Origin: Sipunculus nudus
Lineage: Eukaryota > Annelida > Sipuncula > Golfingiida > Sipunculidae
Assembly (NCBI GenBank): GCA_026874595.1
Contig: CM049314.1
Coordinates: forward strand, 61,419,300-61,483,299
Length of the DNA: 64,000 nucleotides
Reading direction: 5' to 3'
This document shows positions 44,633-57,157 of the stretch, piece by piece. The notes beneath the pieces were generated by a model that worked only from the letters and a program-made list of their open reading frames with translations, had not been told where the DNA came from and did not search any database. Numbering within the stretch: position 1 is the stretch's first letter; every line of letters begins with the position of its first letter. The position numbers and the translations under genes are program-made.

Positions 44633-45030
44633 TATTTTTGGACAATGGCTCATTGATACTTTTCGTGTACTTGAATAAAACATCAATTTGCCTAGTACTA
44701 CGTGTTAGTTTTTGTGTTCTTCCAATCTTGTAAATTAAAAATATATTTTGTTTTACCCCATGAACATTGTATTTAGTGTTGCTCTGGAGCATTTGTGGTT
44801 GTAATTATGTGTGTGTGCGTACGTTTGTCTATCTGATGCAGTTGCCCATGCTGCTTGCATAATCTCCTTCATAGAAGCTTTGCATTTGCCATGAATAGCT
44901 ACAATTATTATATTTAATGTCCTACACTTCTTGAAAAACAGGTCAACGGTCAAATAGGAAAGAGACCAATATCATTTTTTATATAACAATCAAAAGTGTT
45001 TCTTATGTAACTCAATTCAATTTTTCATAA

Positions 45031-46156
45031 TTGTATCCCCAGACAAAGTCAGAATACTATGATTTTACGACGGTCCCATCGCCGCCGCAGAAAAATGTTG
45101 TGAGCGGGATAACTCAAAAAATATTTCACTGATCTTTTCCAAACTTTACATTTGTATAGATATAGGTAAGAGGACGAAGCCTATTTAAAATGGGGTCATG
45201 ACCTTTGCTAGGAGAGTGACCTAAACCTTGAATAGGTCCATTTTTGCTGAAAATAACACATTCTTAAATATCTCAAGTAAGCTTGCATAGATTGGTCCAA
45301 AAATCAAGGTGACCGAAGATCTTAGATAGCCTTGTGATATGCCGGAAACTGGTGGTGCCACCTATTATCCTTTTCTTGTTTTTATGCCTTTTAATACCCA
45401 TAATTGCCACTTGACAGTACTGTAAGCATTATAAGACAAAAACTAATGGACAGATTACTTTCATATTATGAACATGTAGAGGGATGGGTTATGGGAAGAG
45501 GTCTATTTAAATTTGAGTCATGACCTTTCCATGAGAGTGGCCTTGACCTTTAATTTTCCATGTATGGTGAAAATCACACACCTTTTATGATATCTCCAGT
45601 GTTGATAGCAATATGGATTTCAAACGTGACTTATGTATGGCCCACCACTAAAGTAAGAACCCTATAGGTTCTAGGGACATGAGGTCAAAGGTCAAGGTCA
45701 CTGGACTCACATCTTTAAAGATATTGTGGATGCATTTTAAGCTCAACTTTCATCCCAGATCTTCCATCTTGAACATATAGCTCACTTGCCAATAGTGGAT
45801 GATCCATATCAATTTTGGGGTCACAAGGTGAAAGGTGAAGGTCACAGGAGCCATCTGTCCAAAAATAAGTTTCTGGATGATAATTCCTGCTTTTATTGAT
45901 GTATGGATTTCAAACTTGACTTATATATGTCCCATTGAAAAAGCAAGACCCCAATTGATTTGGGGTCATGAGGTCAAAGGTCAAGGTCACAGGACCAACA
46001 TCTTTTAAAAGATTGTGGATTGAAAGATGGAAGAAACCACGGTTGCTTGCCAAGTGTCAGTATATGCTGCTGAAGATGGGGGCTTATTCTTAAAGGGGGG
46101 GGGGTATTACTATGTCTGGGGATACTCTGGCAACTGCGGTGCCAAGAAATGTCTAG
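45031..46156 (+). mobile_element. HINE-type element, family TATCCCCAGAC, short copy
   Basis: It starts TTGTATCCCCAGAC (45031). It ends with GTCTGGGGATAC, a hairpin TGGCA(46128-46132)-TGCCA(46140-46144), eight bases, then CTAG at 46153-46156 followed by T. Its body includes units with AGGTCAAAGGTCAAGGTCA (45686 and 45972) and a GGTGGTGCCACC variant at 45351. Its 3' end matches the left end of 52410-56096 in reverse. It lies inside Harbinger copy 2 and is therefore the younger insertion. Confidence 0.75.
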
Positions 46157-46514
46157 TTAACTTTTAATTTTTAATATAATTATTGGAAATCATTATTGAT
46201 ATTAGATTTATTGTCGTATGAAACCTGAGCGCTATAATTATTCAGATCAATTTTCAAGGTTCAATAAAACTCCTTTGGTTTAAGACGCATCATTTTATTA
46301 AACACCAGTTGAAGAACACTTGCAAACTTATAATTTTACATGAAATCAATAACTAAGATTTCATATCTAAAATTATAACAACATAATATTTATAACAATA
46401 AGGTTATAATTTTGCAAAATCTTTTAACTGAATTCAATATCACATACTACTGAACTGTAGTGAATTGTGCTTGAGACAAAACTATTTGTAGCCATAGCAG
46501 TTGAACATCATTCT

Positions 46515-48022
46515 CTAGTTTGCTGGTGCCTCTATTGACGCATCCTGCCACGGACGACTTCCAGCAGGGCTGTTGACGTAATGCATCAGGTATTGTCTGA
46601 GTTCCCGGCCTTCACGTGTCGAGCGCGCACCAGTTGCAGACTCCCGCTCGCAATCCAAGAGTACTCCAGCATCCCTCCAGGAACCAGGCAACAATAAGCC
46701 ATTTCTCTCCTCGTCGAGCTCTTCGTTCTGCAGCCGAGGGTATCGGTTGCACATGATGTTGTGCAGCACTAAGCAGGCTTTCGTGATTGTGGTGGCATTG
46801 TGCGGTAGCACCTGCATGGTAGTATGCAGGACCCTAAAACATAAAAAAAATAAATAATATTAAGCCCGAAACACGTATAGGCTAATAAAATCATATCAAA
46901 CTCTTACATCTTAATATGTTTTCAAGTTTTAGGAAATTTAAATAATATTGAAATAAGTGCACCAGCAGATATGAAACAAAGGACCAGAAAACAGCAAAAC
47001 ATATTTTAAGCAATACCTACCGGAATCTGGAAGCTAAAATTCCGAAAGCATTCTCGACCACGCGTCGGGCACGTGACAGTCGGTAGTTCAGGATCCGTTG
47101 CCGGTGAGTCATCTGCCGCATGGGGAAGGGTTTCTGAAGATACTTTCGCAGTGGGAAAGCATCATCTCCTACCAAGAAGTAAGGGGTGTCCCTATCATCG
47201 TTCGGAAGGGGATCAGGTTCTGGAAATTCCAGGCGGCCCTCCCACAAGGCTGTCTCCAGGTTACAGCATTAAAACACACCAGCATCGGAGTTTGATCCTT
47301 CAACCCCGACGTTCACCCAGAGGAATTTATAGTCCACGTCTACCAGCGCCAGCATCAGAATAGAGGAAACACTTATAATTGTAGTAGAGGCTTCCAGCAT
47401 GGTTTGGCTTCCGCAAAGCAACATGCTTCCCATCAATAGCGCCACAGCAGTGTGGGAAGTTCCATCGATTCCTGAACTTATCGGCCACTCATCTCCATTC
47501 GTCAGGTTCAGATGGTGTCGAGAATTGCTCCTTCTTGTACTCTTCCACTATGGCTTCGCATACTTCTGGCACAAACAAACATATGGTGTTAGCTGCAACA
47601 CGGAAGTCATATGAGAGACTAACATACGAGTTGCCAGTTGCCAGAAAACTTATAGTCACTGCAAGTTTAACCTCAGGACAAATGGGAGGTCGCCTATCAT
47701 CACTCTTGGTTATTCTTGGCGTGACCCTGGCCAACATCTCGCGAAACATTTCCACCTCCATCCGCATGTAATTTTTGAAGTGGCCATGAGACTCCTGCAT
47801 CAATTCATGCATTAATGTGTCATACTGCCCGTGCATGACACGCCTTTGCAACCATGGTTTCACCCAACATCTTCTTCAACGTCTTCCTGCATGTACCCTG
47901 TCCAAATCCTCTCCAATGAGCGCGGCAACCACAAACTGCTGATTGTGGCGGAGTCTATCCAATTGTGTCTGCAAATCAGCAAAGCTCACAGGAAATAGAC
48001 GTTGCGAGGGAATAACTGGCAT
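46515..48022 (-). pseudogene. Harbinger (HARBI1-like) transposase, full length but disabled
   Basis: From the ATG at 48022 it follows the copy 1 protein. Past the copy 1 breakpoint it continues with QRILNYRLSRARRVVENAFG, which holds the catalytic Glu. A 187-bp intron (46834-47020, GTAGGT...TTTTAG) leads to VLHTTMQVLPHNATTITKAC and a stop at 46515. The second catalytic Asp is intact (SNSDAGVF). Disabling changes are TGA at 47876-47878 and 47489-47491 (both CGA in copy 1), TAA at 47269-47271 (CAA in copy 1) and a 2-bp deletion near 47365. Confidence 0.85.
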
Positions 48023-48587
48023 CCCGAACACTTGACTCGTTCAGAGCGCACAGAGATTTTGTTTGATTTGTTGGCAATGTTGCTTTATTTATAAATCCGA
48101 TAGCTCAGATTCAGGGCACCGTGAGGACACCGCACGGGCAAAATTTACATCGAAAGGGAGCCGGTGGACCCCGCACGGCAGCCATTTAACTTTTCACATG
48201 TCGCACAAGGCCCTTGTGGGACCGTAAGGCCATCGCAGGTGCCCGTACGGCAACGGCAGACACCGCAAGGCACCCGTACGAATATTGTCGAGAAAATTAC
48301 CTGGAAAAACCGTACGGGTGCCGCGCGGATACCGGCCGATGCCCGCAAGGCGACCGCACGGGCTTTCTACGGCTTCTGTACGGCCTGTCTATGGGCTTAC
48401 GGTGAGTTGAAAACGCCGGGAGAATTGAGCGCAGCCAGCTCAGCACCACGGAGCCCATACAGCGGGTAAAATTTGAACCAGCACCCGTGAAAATCGTACG
48501 GGTACCTTGCGGGCACCGTGCAAATTTAGCCAAAAATGCACATTTTACTCACCGTACGGGCCCCGTAGGCTATATGTGATAGGGGCT

Positions 48588-51500
48588 TTAGCCAGGTCTA
48601 GCATGTAGCCTTGATACCAATGAACAGGCCCAGCCCTTGGTTGAGACAAAGAAATTGGAATAATATGGAGTCCTTTTAATTATACCTTTTTCAGGCGGCA
48701 GGAGGTATTATACTTTATCCTTGGTTTGTCAATTAGCAGATTTACATTTAAAGTACTAAACAGAATTTGCTGAAAAGTTATGCAGGGTCAGGATAACATC
48801 CATTTAACAATTCAAAAGATAACTTTTGGGAGACCTGTAATCTGATGCATCAAAGAATTCAAAGGATACAACCATATTATGAAATACAGCTATTTGATTT
48901 TAAAAGGGCTATTGATATGCGATACATTGTGGCATGAGATAGAGTTGTTGAACTTAAACCATGACTGTAGTGATTACAAACATTAAACTTATTTACGGCA
49001 TTATGTGACTCCTGAGGGGGGGTTTGATGTCTCCTACAATAACTTAATAGCTGTTAGTTTTCATGATTACTCCTAAACTTTAAAGGGATCGTTTCATAGG
49101 TGCTACCCTAATCTTCCACAAAGTTTCATCAAAGTCTGTTCATAATTTTTGTGCAAATTGGCAGAAAGTCAAATAAACCATGGGAGACTTACCTCGTTAC
49201 CTGAAACCTTGTTGACATTGGAAAATCCAGGTAGATAAGTGTTACGTGCCTTCATCACTATGCAGCCTGAGAATTGCCTTACCTATGGATTGCTTCAGTA
49301 TTTGAGTTTGATGTTGATCCCTAAAATCTTTTCTTTTGAACTCAAATTTAAAGAATGATTTATGCGATGAAACACCTGAGGCAGTTTAAAATTCAAGGCA
49401 AGGATCCTTGCAACTAAGTAACAGCCTGATACATACTGGTAACTGTGACCCTCAATAACCCATCAATTCCAACCAGATATGATACAATATTTTTTTAAAC
49501 TACAAGAGTCATTTTGAATGGTGTGAACATCAAAACAACCTGGTTGGTTGCCAAGTTTATTATATGAGGAATGTTTGCTCACGAAAAGCTTTTATTGTTA
49601 AGAACCAGTAATATGATGGCATCATCTGAAACAAGCATCCCCCCCTGGCTGACATCAAAGTCATACACTGTTCAAAAGCAGGTCAAATAACCACAGTCTG
49701 GTAAATTGGATAGTTGGCCTCTGAGCAGTTTGAACTGCTCATTAATGCAAGTGGGGTTGTAATGAAACATTATTTTATGACACAATATGTAACTCAACAC
49801 TTTACTCATGATATGTTATGTATGTGTGTAAGGTATAATAAAGATTAAATTCAAAGTAATAATGTCTACCTGTTTTCTTTGAAAGACAGCATATGATATG
49901 AGCGATTTTACCCTAAACAGATGGACACCATGCAACAATGGTTGTAAGCTGGGCCACCAAATTTTTCTAAGCTGTAGAGCTATGTAAGATCTTTACTCAT
50001 GTAAAATTTTAGGCCAATACGACAAACCAGTCCTGAGATATCAGCATGGATGTCTGCAGCGTAAACGTGTATGAAGCTGGGGCACCTGCCACAAAATCGA
50101 GAAAGCTATCCGAGATGATTTTTGGTGTCATAACCAGGCAATATTGTTAATTTGTATATACTGTACACTGAAATGCATTCATGCGCTGATCACAAAATAA
50201 CCCTTTTTAGTCTTATTGTCAACCAACTAGTAAAATATAATAAAATTCAGGGAATATGTAATATTCAAGCTTCATAAGAGCCATTGTGTCCATGAAAACA
50301 ATGCCCAGCCACACCAAGCTCGCTTTGTATAAACCATCACACCCATCCAGACCATGCCAATCACAATTACATCCAGGAACCGCACGCCCATCCAGAACGC
50401 GCTCATTACAAAAGTAATCAGCAGGGTTGGGGGCCAGGTACTTGTACCTGTACCTAGATACACAATTCAGATTTCCTGTACCTGTAGTACTTACTGTACT
50501 TGGCACCTGTACTTGTATCTGGAACTGAAGTACCGGCACCTGGTAAAGGTACTCTAGGGACGTGTGATAGTGGAAATGGAACCCAGGCCTGGGATAGCCA
50601 TGACAACCCGACTGAGTAGGCAATCAGATAATTGGGCTGGTAAGCCTACTAGAGTCGTGATACTAGCAGTGTCGGGAAATGTATCGCAGTGGTCTTGTGT
50701 CAGGTTGCATTCAAATTGTGGTAAACGGCCCATAATCTCAATATTATGCTAAGAATGATGAACTTGCACAATAGTATACATGTCAGCTCACAACCCAAAT
50801 TGAAACACCGTCTCAATGGACACGGGTCATTTCCAGTATCGCCTGCAAGCTGCCTGCGTCCTGTAACTTGTGCAAGCCTTGCTTGTGATCATGCGGTCAT
50901 AAATTCAACAAATTTGGCGAGAAGTTAACCAATGTGCGGGGTATAATGGGCTTTTCTCGCTCATGTTTGGTATTATAAGACAGTACACAAAAAATTAAAA
51001 CGTTTGGTCTGGTTTCTATTGATTGGAAGTGTACCTGTAGGCCATGAATAGTTGTCAGAAATGACAAAAATATTTGCATCTTCATAAGGCCGTATAATGC
51101 GTTCCTCAGACGTAGATGAAATGACACTCTTGGGCCCAGTGATCTGGTCATAATGCCAGAAGGTTGATATGACCCTAGGCCTGGGTCGGTTACATGTAAA
51201 ATACTACAAGTACAAAGCTGTCTCCCCTGTCAGGGCAGTTACTTATCTCAAGCAGGGGTAATTACCAAGCATTAATCCCTGCCTTTGAAAACAAGTGGCC
51301 TAGGACTAGCTGCTGGTTTACCTCCAGCTTCTAAGCATGAAGTTTATTGTAGCATTATCAGCACAAGTAAAGGGCAACTAGCAAAGGATATCAACAGGGT
51401 TGCTCACATGCCCCATGGTCTAGCATACACAGAACACTGGTGGAGAGAATAAAAGAAGTGAAGAAAATAAATATTATATCCCTGAACTTTCGGCTCAACT

Positions 51501-52409
51501 TGGTATATTTATCACTTTCACTAAAAGGCAGTCAAGTATATCTGCAAGGCCTGTATTTTTCCTGAAAACATAAGGAGTGATCATTGAAAACTTTTTAATA
51601 ATATTTTCTGCCATTCTACTAGAACTTATTATCGCATATTTGGATGAAACGTATGCAATAATGATAAGTTCAAATGGCTTTCAAAAGTATTTGTACCTAG
51701 GTACTCTACAATAATTTTGTATCTGTACATTTCACATCTATCTGTACCTAGGTATTGTCACGTTTCTGGCTTAAACTCTGATAAAGGCAAGATGCTTTGT
51801 CCCTTTACTTGCATAGATTCACAAAAACCATTGTGGTTAAATATTTGGTATTATTTAAAAGAAAGCCTGAAATTTACTGCTAAAGTAATAACTGAATAAA
51901 GAATTGAATCAAAGGTGAAGAATTGATTAACTGAATAGAATCAAAGGCCTTTCCCAATTCATATAACTAAAACTGCAAAAGTAGTGGCAGAGTAAAAGGT
52001 GATGAACATCTACACTGTCAGTATTATCCCAACTAACCTTCCTCGTCTTTCAGGGCTTTTCTTTCTTGTAGCTTTTCTCCCCCCCCCCCCCCGGGAGCAT
52101 ACAACCAATGCAGCTATAAAAGCTACTGGGTTATTTATTCTATATTTTGGGTACCCCCCATGCATGACAAGTACCCAAACACTAACGGGTGGTGAGGGCA
52201 TACCTGTATGGTAAAGACTTTGGCCAGGAGTCTTGGAGTCTGACCTAACTCGAACTCACATGCCAACATGCTCCAAACATAGAGTTTGATGTTTACTTCC
52301 TTTTCTTCATGCATGACAATTTTCACCTGTGGCAGAAACAATAAATTCATGTGACCACTTCCTGATACCAGAGTTATAAATCACACTCAACAAGTACACC
52401 AAGCTAAAA
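48588..52409. other. AMMECR1 intron 1, mostly unassigned; solitary repeat unit and GTACCT-rich patches
   Basis: Bases 49890-50125 are one decayed unit of the 280-bp HINE repeat (gatatcagcatggatgtctgcagcgtaaacgtg present). GTACCTGTACCT-like runs occupy 50440-50555 and, with GTACCTAGGTAC, 51685-51760; they may be the two ends of an old element. A 14-C run is at 52079-52092. The 134-codon minus-strand frame at 50219-50623 overlaps the GTACCT runs and is not supported. Confidence 0.45.
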
Positions 52410-55400
52410 CTAGATATTTCTTGGCACCTCAGGTGCTATAGTATCCCCAGACAAAACACCCCCCCTCCCCCTTTTGAGAATAGGCCCCCCATCTGCAGCA
52501 ACATATACTGACACTTGGCAAGCGACTATGGTTTCTTCCATCTATCAACTTGAGAAACAATTTATTTTTCACCTAATATGGGGACCAATACAGTTAATCA
52601 CTCTTGAAAAAAGGGGATTTATTAATACTATAAGAATTGTAAGGTTGGTGGCGCCACCTTACTGGTTGACAAGAAAACTCTCCAAGATGGATATACAGGC
52701 CAAATTGGAGACAACCACATTGAAGGATTCCTCATAAAAGAGCAATTTTCACCTAAAGTTTAAACAAATGGATGGACACCACGCATAAACTAGGGACCCA
52801 CGGGTCTCAACGTTCAGCTGCATTTGTCTATAAGGATATATTTTTATGAGGTTTTCCAAATTATTGGTCCTGTGATCAGTTTGAAGCCAACCTGTATATC
52901 CAAACTGGAGTTATCATCCATAAACTAATTTGTGAATGGATGGGTCCTGTGACCTTAACCTCTGACCTAGTGACCCCAAAATCAAAAGCAAACTTCCCCC
53001 ATTGGAAGGTGCACATGTCGAGATGGAAGGATTGAGATGAAAAGTTTGGCTTAAATTGCAACCACCATCTTTCTAAAGTAGTGGGTCCTGTGACCTTGAC
53101 CTTTGATCTCATGACCCCAGAATCAACAGTTCTTACTTTAGTGGTGGGCCATATATAAGTCAAGTTTGAAACCAATATTTCGAACCAAACTGGTGTTATC
53201 ATCTGGAAACTAATATGTGGATAGATGGCCCCCATGACCTTGACCTTGTGACCCAAAAATCCATAAGTTACTTATGGCAGGTGAGCAACATCTGGAAAAA
53301 AGAAGGTTTGGGACAGAAAGTTTGGCTAAAAATACATCAACAATCTTTTTAAAGAAGTGGGTCCTGTGACCTTGTCTTTGGCCTTATGACCGCAAAATCA
53401 AAAGGGTTCTTACATTACTGGTGGGTCATATATAAGTCAAAATTGAAACCAATATGTCCATCCAAACTGGAGTTATCATCCAGAAACAAATATGTGGACA
53501 GATGAGCCCCTGTGACCATAACCTTGTGACCCCCAAATCAATCAGGTTCTTCCCCTATTGGCAACTCAGCTATATGTGCAAGATGAAAGGTTTGGGATGA
53601 AAAGTTTGGCTTAAAATGCATCTACAATCTTTCTAAATAAGTGGATACTGTGACCTTGACCTCTGACCTCATGACCCAAAAGCTGAACAGAATCTTCCCC
53701 TATTGGCAGGTTAGCAATATCTTGAAGATGGAACATTTGAGATGAAAAGTTTGGCTTCAAATGCATATGCATTCTTTTTAAAGAAATGAGTCCTGTGACC
53801 TTGACCTTTGACCGTTGGACCCCAAAATCAACATGGTTCTTACTTTAGGGGTGAGTCATAGATAAGTTAAGTTTGAAACCAATATGTCAAACTAAACTGG
53901 AGTAATCATCTGGAAACTAATTTGTGAACAGATGGCCCCTGTGACCTTGACCTTTGACCATGTGACCCCAAATTCATTTATGCTCTCCGATACTGGCAAG
54001 TCAGCTAAATGTCCAAAATGGCAAGTCTAGGATGAAAAGCTTGGCTTAAAATGCAGCCATAATCTTTTTAAATAAGGGATTCCTGTGACCTTGACCTTGA
54101 CCTCCTGACCCCAAAATCATATATGTTAGAACTTGCTTTAAAGGTGGGCCATACGTAAGTCAAGTTTGAAATCCATATGTCAATACAACCTGGAGTTATC
54201 ATCTGGAAACAAATTTGTGTGGATGGACGGATGGACAGACAGACAGACAGACAGGGTGATTACTATATGGCATCAACTTGTGATCAATACACACACCAGG
54301 TTTTGGGACACTAGATGTGATTACAGCTAAGAAACTGACATGACTGTTGTCATTTTATAATAAAAAGAAAGAAAAATATTCTTTAAAATAATAAAAAATA
54401 CAGGTGGCACCACTTTTCAGGAACTGACAAAAATAGTCATAGTCAATATTCAAGGCAAGATTCCTGACAATCCATGCATTTATTATCAAGATATTGGAGG
54501 TTTTGTATTATATTTTTGATTATTCTGGGGGGTACTGTCAAGCCCCAAAGCTCGGCGGATATAGGTCACGGTGACCTAATTTCACGTTTCCAAGGAGATT
54601 TTTTATTGACCTCCTTGGATGTTCACTTAGAAGTTTCTAGGACCAGCAGTTACAATTTGTGCCCTGCTAACGGAAGGCTGGACGGCCGGACGGCCCACGG
54701 ACAAAGCACCATTCCTATACCTCAATTGACTTACAGTCAGCTGAGCTAAAAGTGGCATATTGCGCCACTACTTTAGAGTACAAGATGGAGGAGACCGAGA
54801 TCTAAGGACATGCACAGTTTCAGACCAATAGGCAATACAGTACACCACTCCTAAGAAAAGAGCATTCATTTATTTTATGGAAACGGGAAGTTAGGTGGCG
54901 CCACTTGTCTGTTTCATAAGAAAACTTTCAAGATGGATGGACATGCCAAATTTAAGACCAATACCTTGAATCACTTATGAGATATGAGCAATTCCCACCA
55001 AAAGCACAAGTGCAGATGGATGCAAAGGCAAAATGATTGCAGATGGCGCCATCATTCTTGAGTACAAGATCTATGTATATGCACAATTTCAGGCCTATAG
55101 GGCAACCCACTCCTGAGAAAGGGCATTAATTTATTCTACAAAAGCGGTAAGTTAGGTGGTGCCACCTGTCAGGTTCACAAGAAAACTTTCCAAGAGGGAT
55201 GGACATGCCAACTTTCAGACCTATACCTTGAACCACTCCGGAGATATAAGCAATTTTCTCCCAAAGCACATGTATAGATGGATGCAACGGCAAAACAATA
55301 ACAGAAAATGGGCCACCAGTCTTGAGTACAAGATGGAGGCATCCAAGATAAATGGAAATGCAAAATTTCAGCCAAATCTGTCGATTAGTTTTAGATTTTT

Positions 55401-56096
55401 AATGCTCATAGTACTGTCAAGTGGCAATGATGGTGTATTAAAAGGCGCGAAAACAAGAAAAGGACAGAAGGTGGCACCACCTGTCTTCCCTAGAAGCCAA
55501 ATCTATCCAAGATCTTTGGTCAATTTGACTTTTGGACCAATCAACGCATCCCTTACTAAGATATTTATGATTTTGTGTGATTTTCACCATATATGGCAAT
55601 ATTCAAGGCCACTCTCAGAGGAAAGGTCATGACCCCAATTTTCATATACATCATCCCATAACCCATGTCTATGTATATGCATAATATGAAAGAAATCTGT
55701 CTTATATTGTTCACAGTACTGTTAAGAGGCAATGATGGGGGCATGAAAAAAAAATGAGGGTAACAGATGGCGCCACCAGTTTTCTGTACATCACATAAAC
55801 TATTCAAGATCTTTGGTTAAGCTGATTTTTGGATCAATCCATGCAAGATTTCTTGAGATATTTAAGAATTTGTGTGATTTTTCCCAAAATTGACCTATTC
55901 AAGGTAGAGTTCACTCTCCTAGTAACGGTAATGACCCCATTTTAAAAAGGGTTCATCAGTTCACCCATATCTAAGCACATGTGAAGTTTGGTAAAGATCT
56001 GTAGTATTTTTTGAGTTGTTACGTCCAAACATAATCTCTGCTGCGGCAGGGAAACTGTGCTTAAACCATAGTATGCTAACCCGTCTGGGGATACAA
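52410..56096 (-). mobile_element. HINE-type element, family TATCCCCAGAC, long copy interrupted by a pearl-like element
   Basis: On the minus strand it starts TTGTATCCCCAGAC (from 56096). It ends GTCTGGGGATAC, hairpin GCACC-TGA-GGTGC (52424-52436), then CTAG (52410-52413) followed by T. The body is an array of about 150-300 bp units with GGTGGCGCCACC or variants (52647, 54896, 55044, 55153, 55766) and gagtacaagatgg. The array is cleanly interrupted at 52790-54751 by element E9; without it the element is about 1.7 kb. Confidence 0.75.
52790..54751 (-). mobile_element. Pearl-like element E9 with DR1-type array, both ends present
   Basis: The left end TAGGGACCCACGGGTC with GTTCAGCTG lies at 52791-52820 and the right end ACAGTCAGCTGAGCTAAAA at 54733-54751. 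In between, nine or so units of about 145 bp each carry TGACCTTGACCTTTGACC or close variants (52951, 53091, 53237, 53368, 53515, 53651, 53797, 53941, 54088). They are followed by a GGAC/ACAG microsatellite at 54222-54255 and a gggggtactgtcaagcccc block. It is inserted in a TATCCCCAGAC-family element. Confidence 0.75.
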
Positions 56097-56373
56097 TGAA
56101 ACACCTGGGAAAACGACCTGTTAATTGTGCTAAAGATTTTAAACCAGTCTGGAGCCGAAAGGTAGAGTAAAGGTTTTTACACCAGAGCCTACTAGCTTAT
56201 CAGGCCGGAGCTTATCCCGTTTTTTACAACATGAAGTGGCTTAGAGTAAAAACTCTTAATATTAATAAATGTGGTAAGTTTGCAGATTTTATCTTGTTTC
56301 CTTTATATTTATCTTTTAAAACTCTAAGGTGGATGATATAACAACAACAATCTATTCTGTTACTGAGTAGTTA

Positions 56374-57157
56374 TACAAGGGACCCATGGGTCACGGCGCT
56401 CAGCTGATCGTGATTAGACTATAAATGTTTCTCCACTGTGATACTATATCGAGTCGATAAAGCTTATGAATATCATGGACATGTTGGGCTATTATAAAGG
56501 AATGTAATGTTATATGTGAGTATATTATAAATGAAATTACCTGACTGATGGATTAATAGAGTCAAATATAGTAGTTTATTTTTTATTTATTTAGGAGGGG
56601 TTGAAAATTATGATATATTTGAGCAAATATGAATGCAATGACAGCAGTAATAAGCAGTAGTAGAATGATGATAAGGCTATTTGTTGAAGGATCTAAAAGT
56701 GTATGGTAGTCTGCAAGCTTTCAATTTGAGAGATATGATGTTATGATTAACTATGCTGATGAAGTGATTAATGAATTTGTGACTGTATGACACAATATCT
56801 CTTTGGTCTTGACAAGGTACATTATTGTGATGCCCACTATGTCTACATATTACACAATATTGACATAATTTCTGGCATGTACATAGGTACCTATGGACGA
56901 ATAGTTATACAAAATATTAAAGTATGAATATATCTGATTCATCTTGTTCTTGCTTACTGAGGCTGACTTTGGGATGGGGTTCGGAGAAGGGAAAAGTGAA
57001 GGCAGCACGAAGGTGGATGTAGAAATATTCTATTGTAATGTTTTTCATTTATATAAGAATATGAAAAGCTAAGAGGAAAGGGGCCCTCCTACTTGGTTAT
57101 AGTAAAGTTATAAATATATGATTGCAAACTAATACTCTGACAAGACTGTCATGAAGA
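56374..57157 (-). mobile_element. Pearl-like element, left half (older, interrupted)
   Basis: A well preserved left end ACAAGGGACCCATGGGTCAC with GGCGCTCAGCTG lies at 56374-56406. Its sequence stops where element E10 begins. The core sequence at 60590-60950, on the far side of E10, may be its continuation. Confidence 0.6.

Larger units (their letters stand above)
44080..48587 (-). mobile_element. PIF/Harbinger element, copy 2 (inverted, longer, carrying an insertion)
   Basis: The left end TGCCTAGCTCACATATAAAC and the right end GGCTATATGTGATAGGGGCT are the ends of copy 1 in reverse. Flanking triplets are TAA (44077-44079) and TTA (48588-48590), so the TWA target is recognisable but not identical. 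It holds a full-length but dead transposase on the minus strand and the second exon of the MADF gene on the plus strand, opposite as in copy 1. A HINE-type element has inserted at 45031-46156. Most of the MADF first exon and the minisatellite are gone near 44225. Confidence 0.83.

Noticed and set aside
50219-50623. 134-codon minus-strand frame
   Set aside because: It overlaps GTACCT-rich low-complexity sequence and has no domain.
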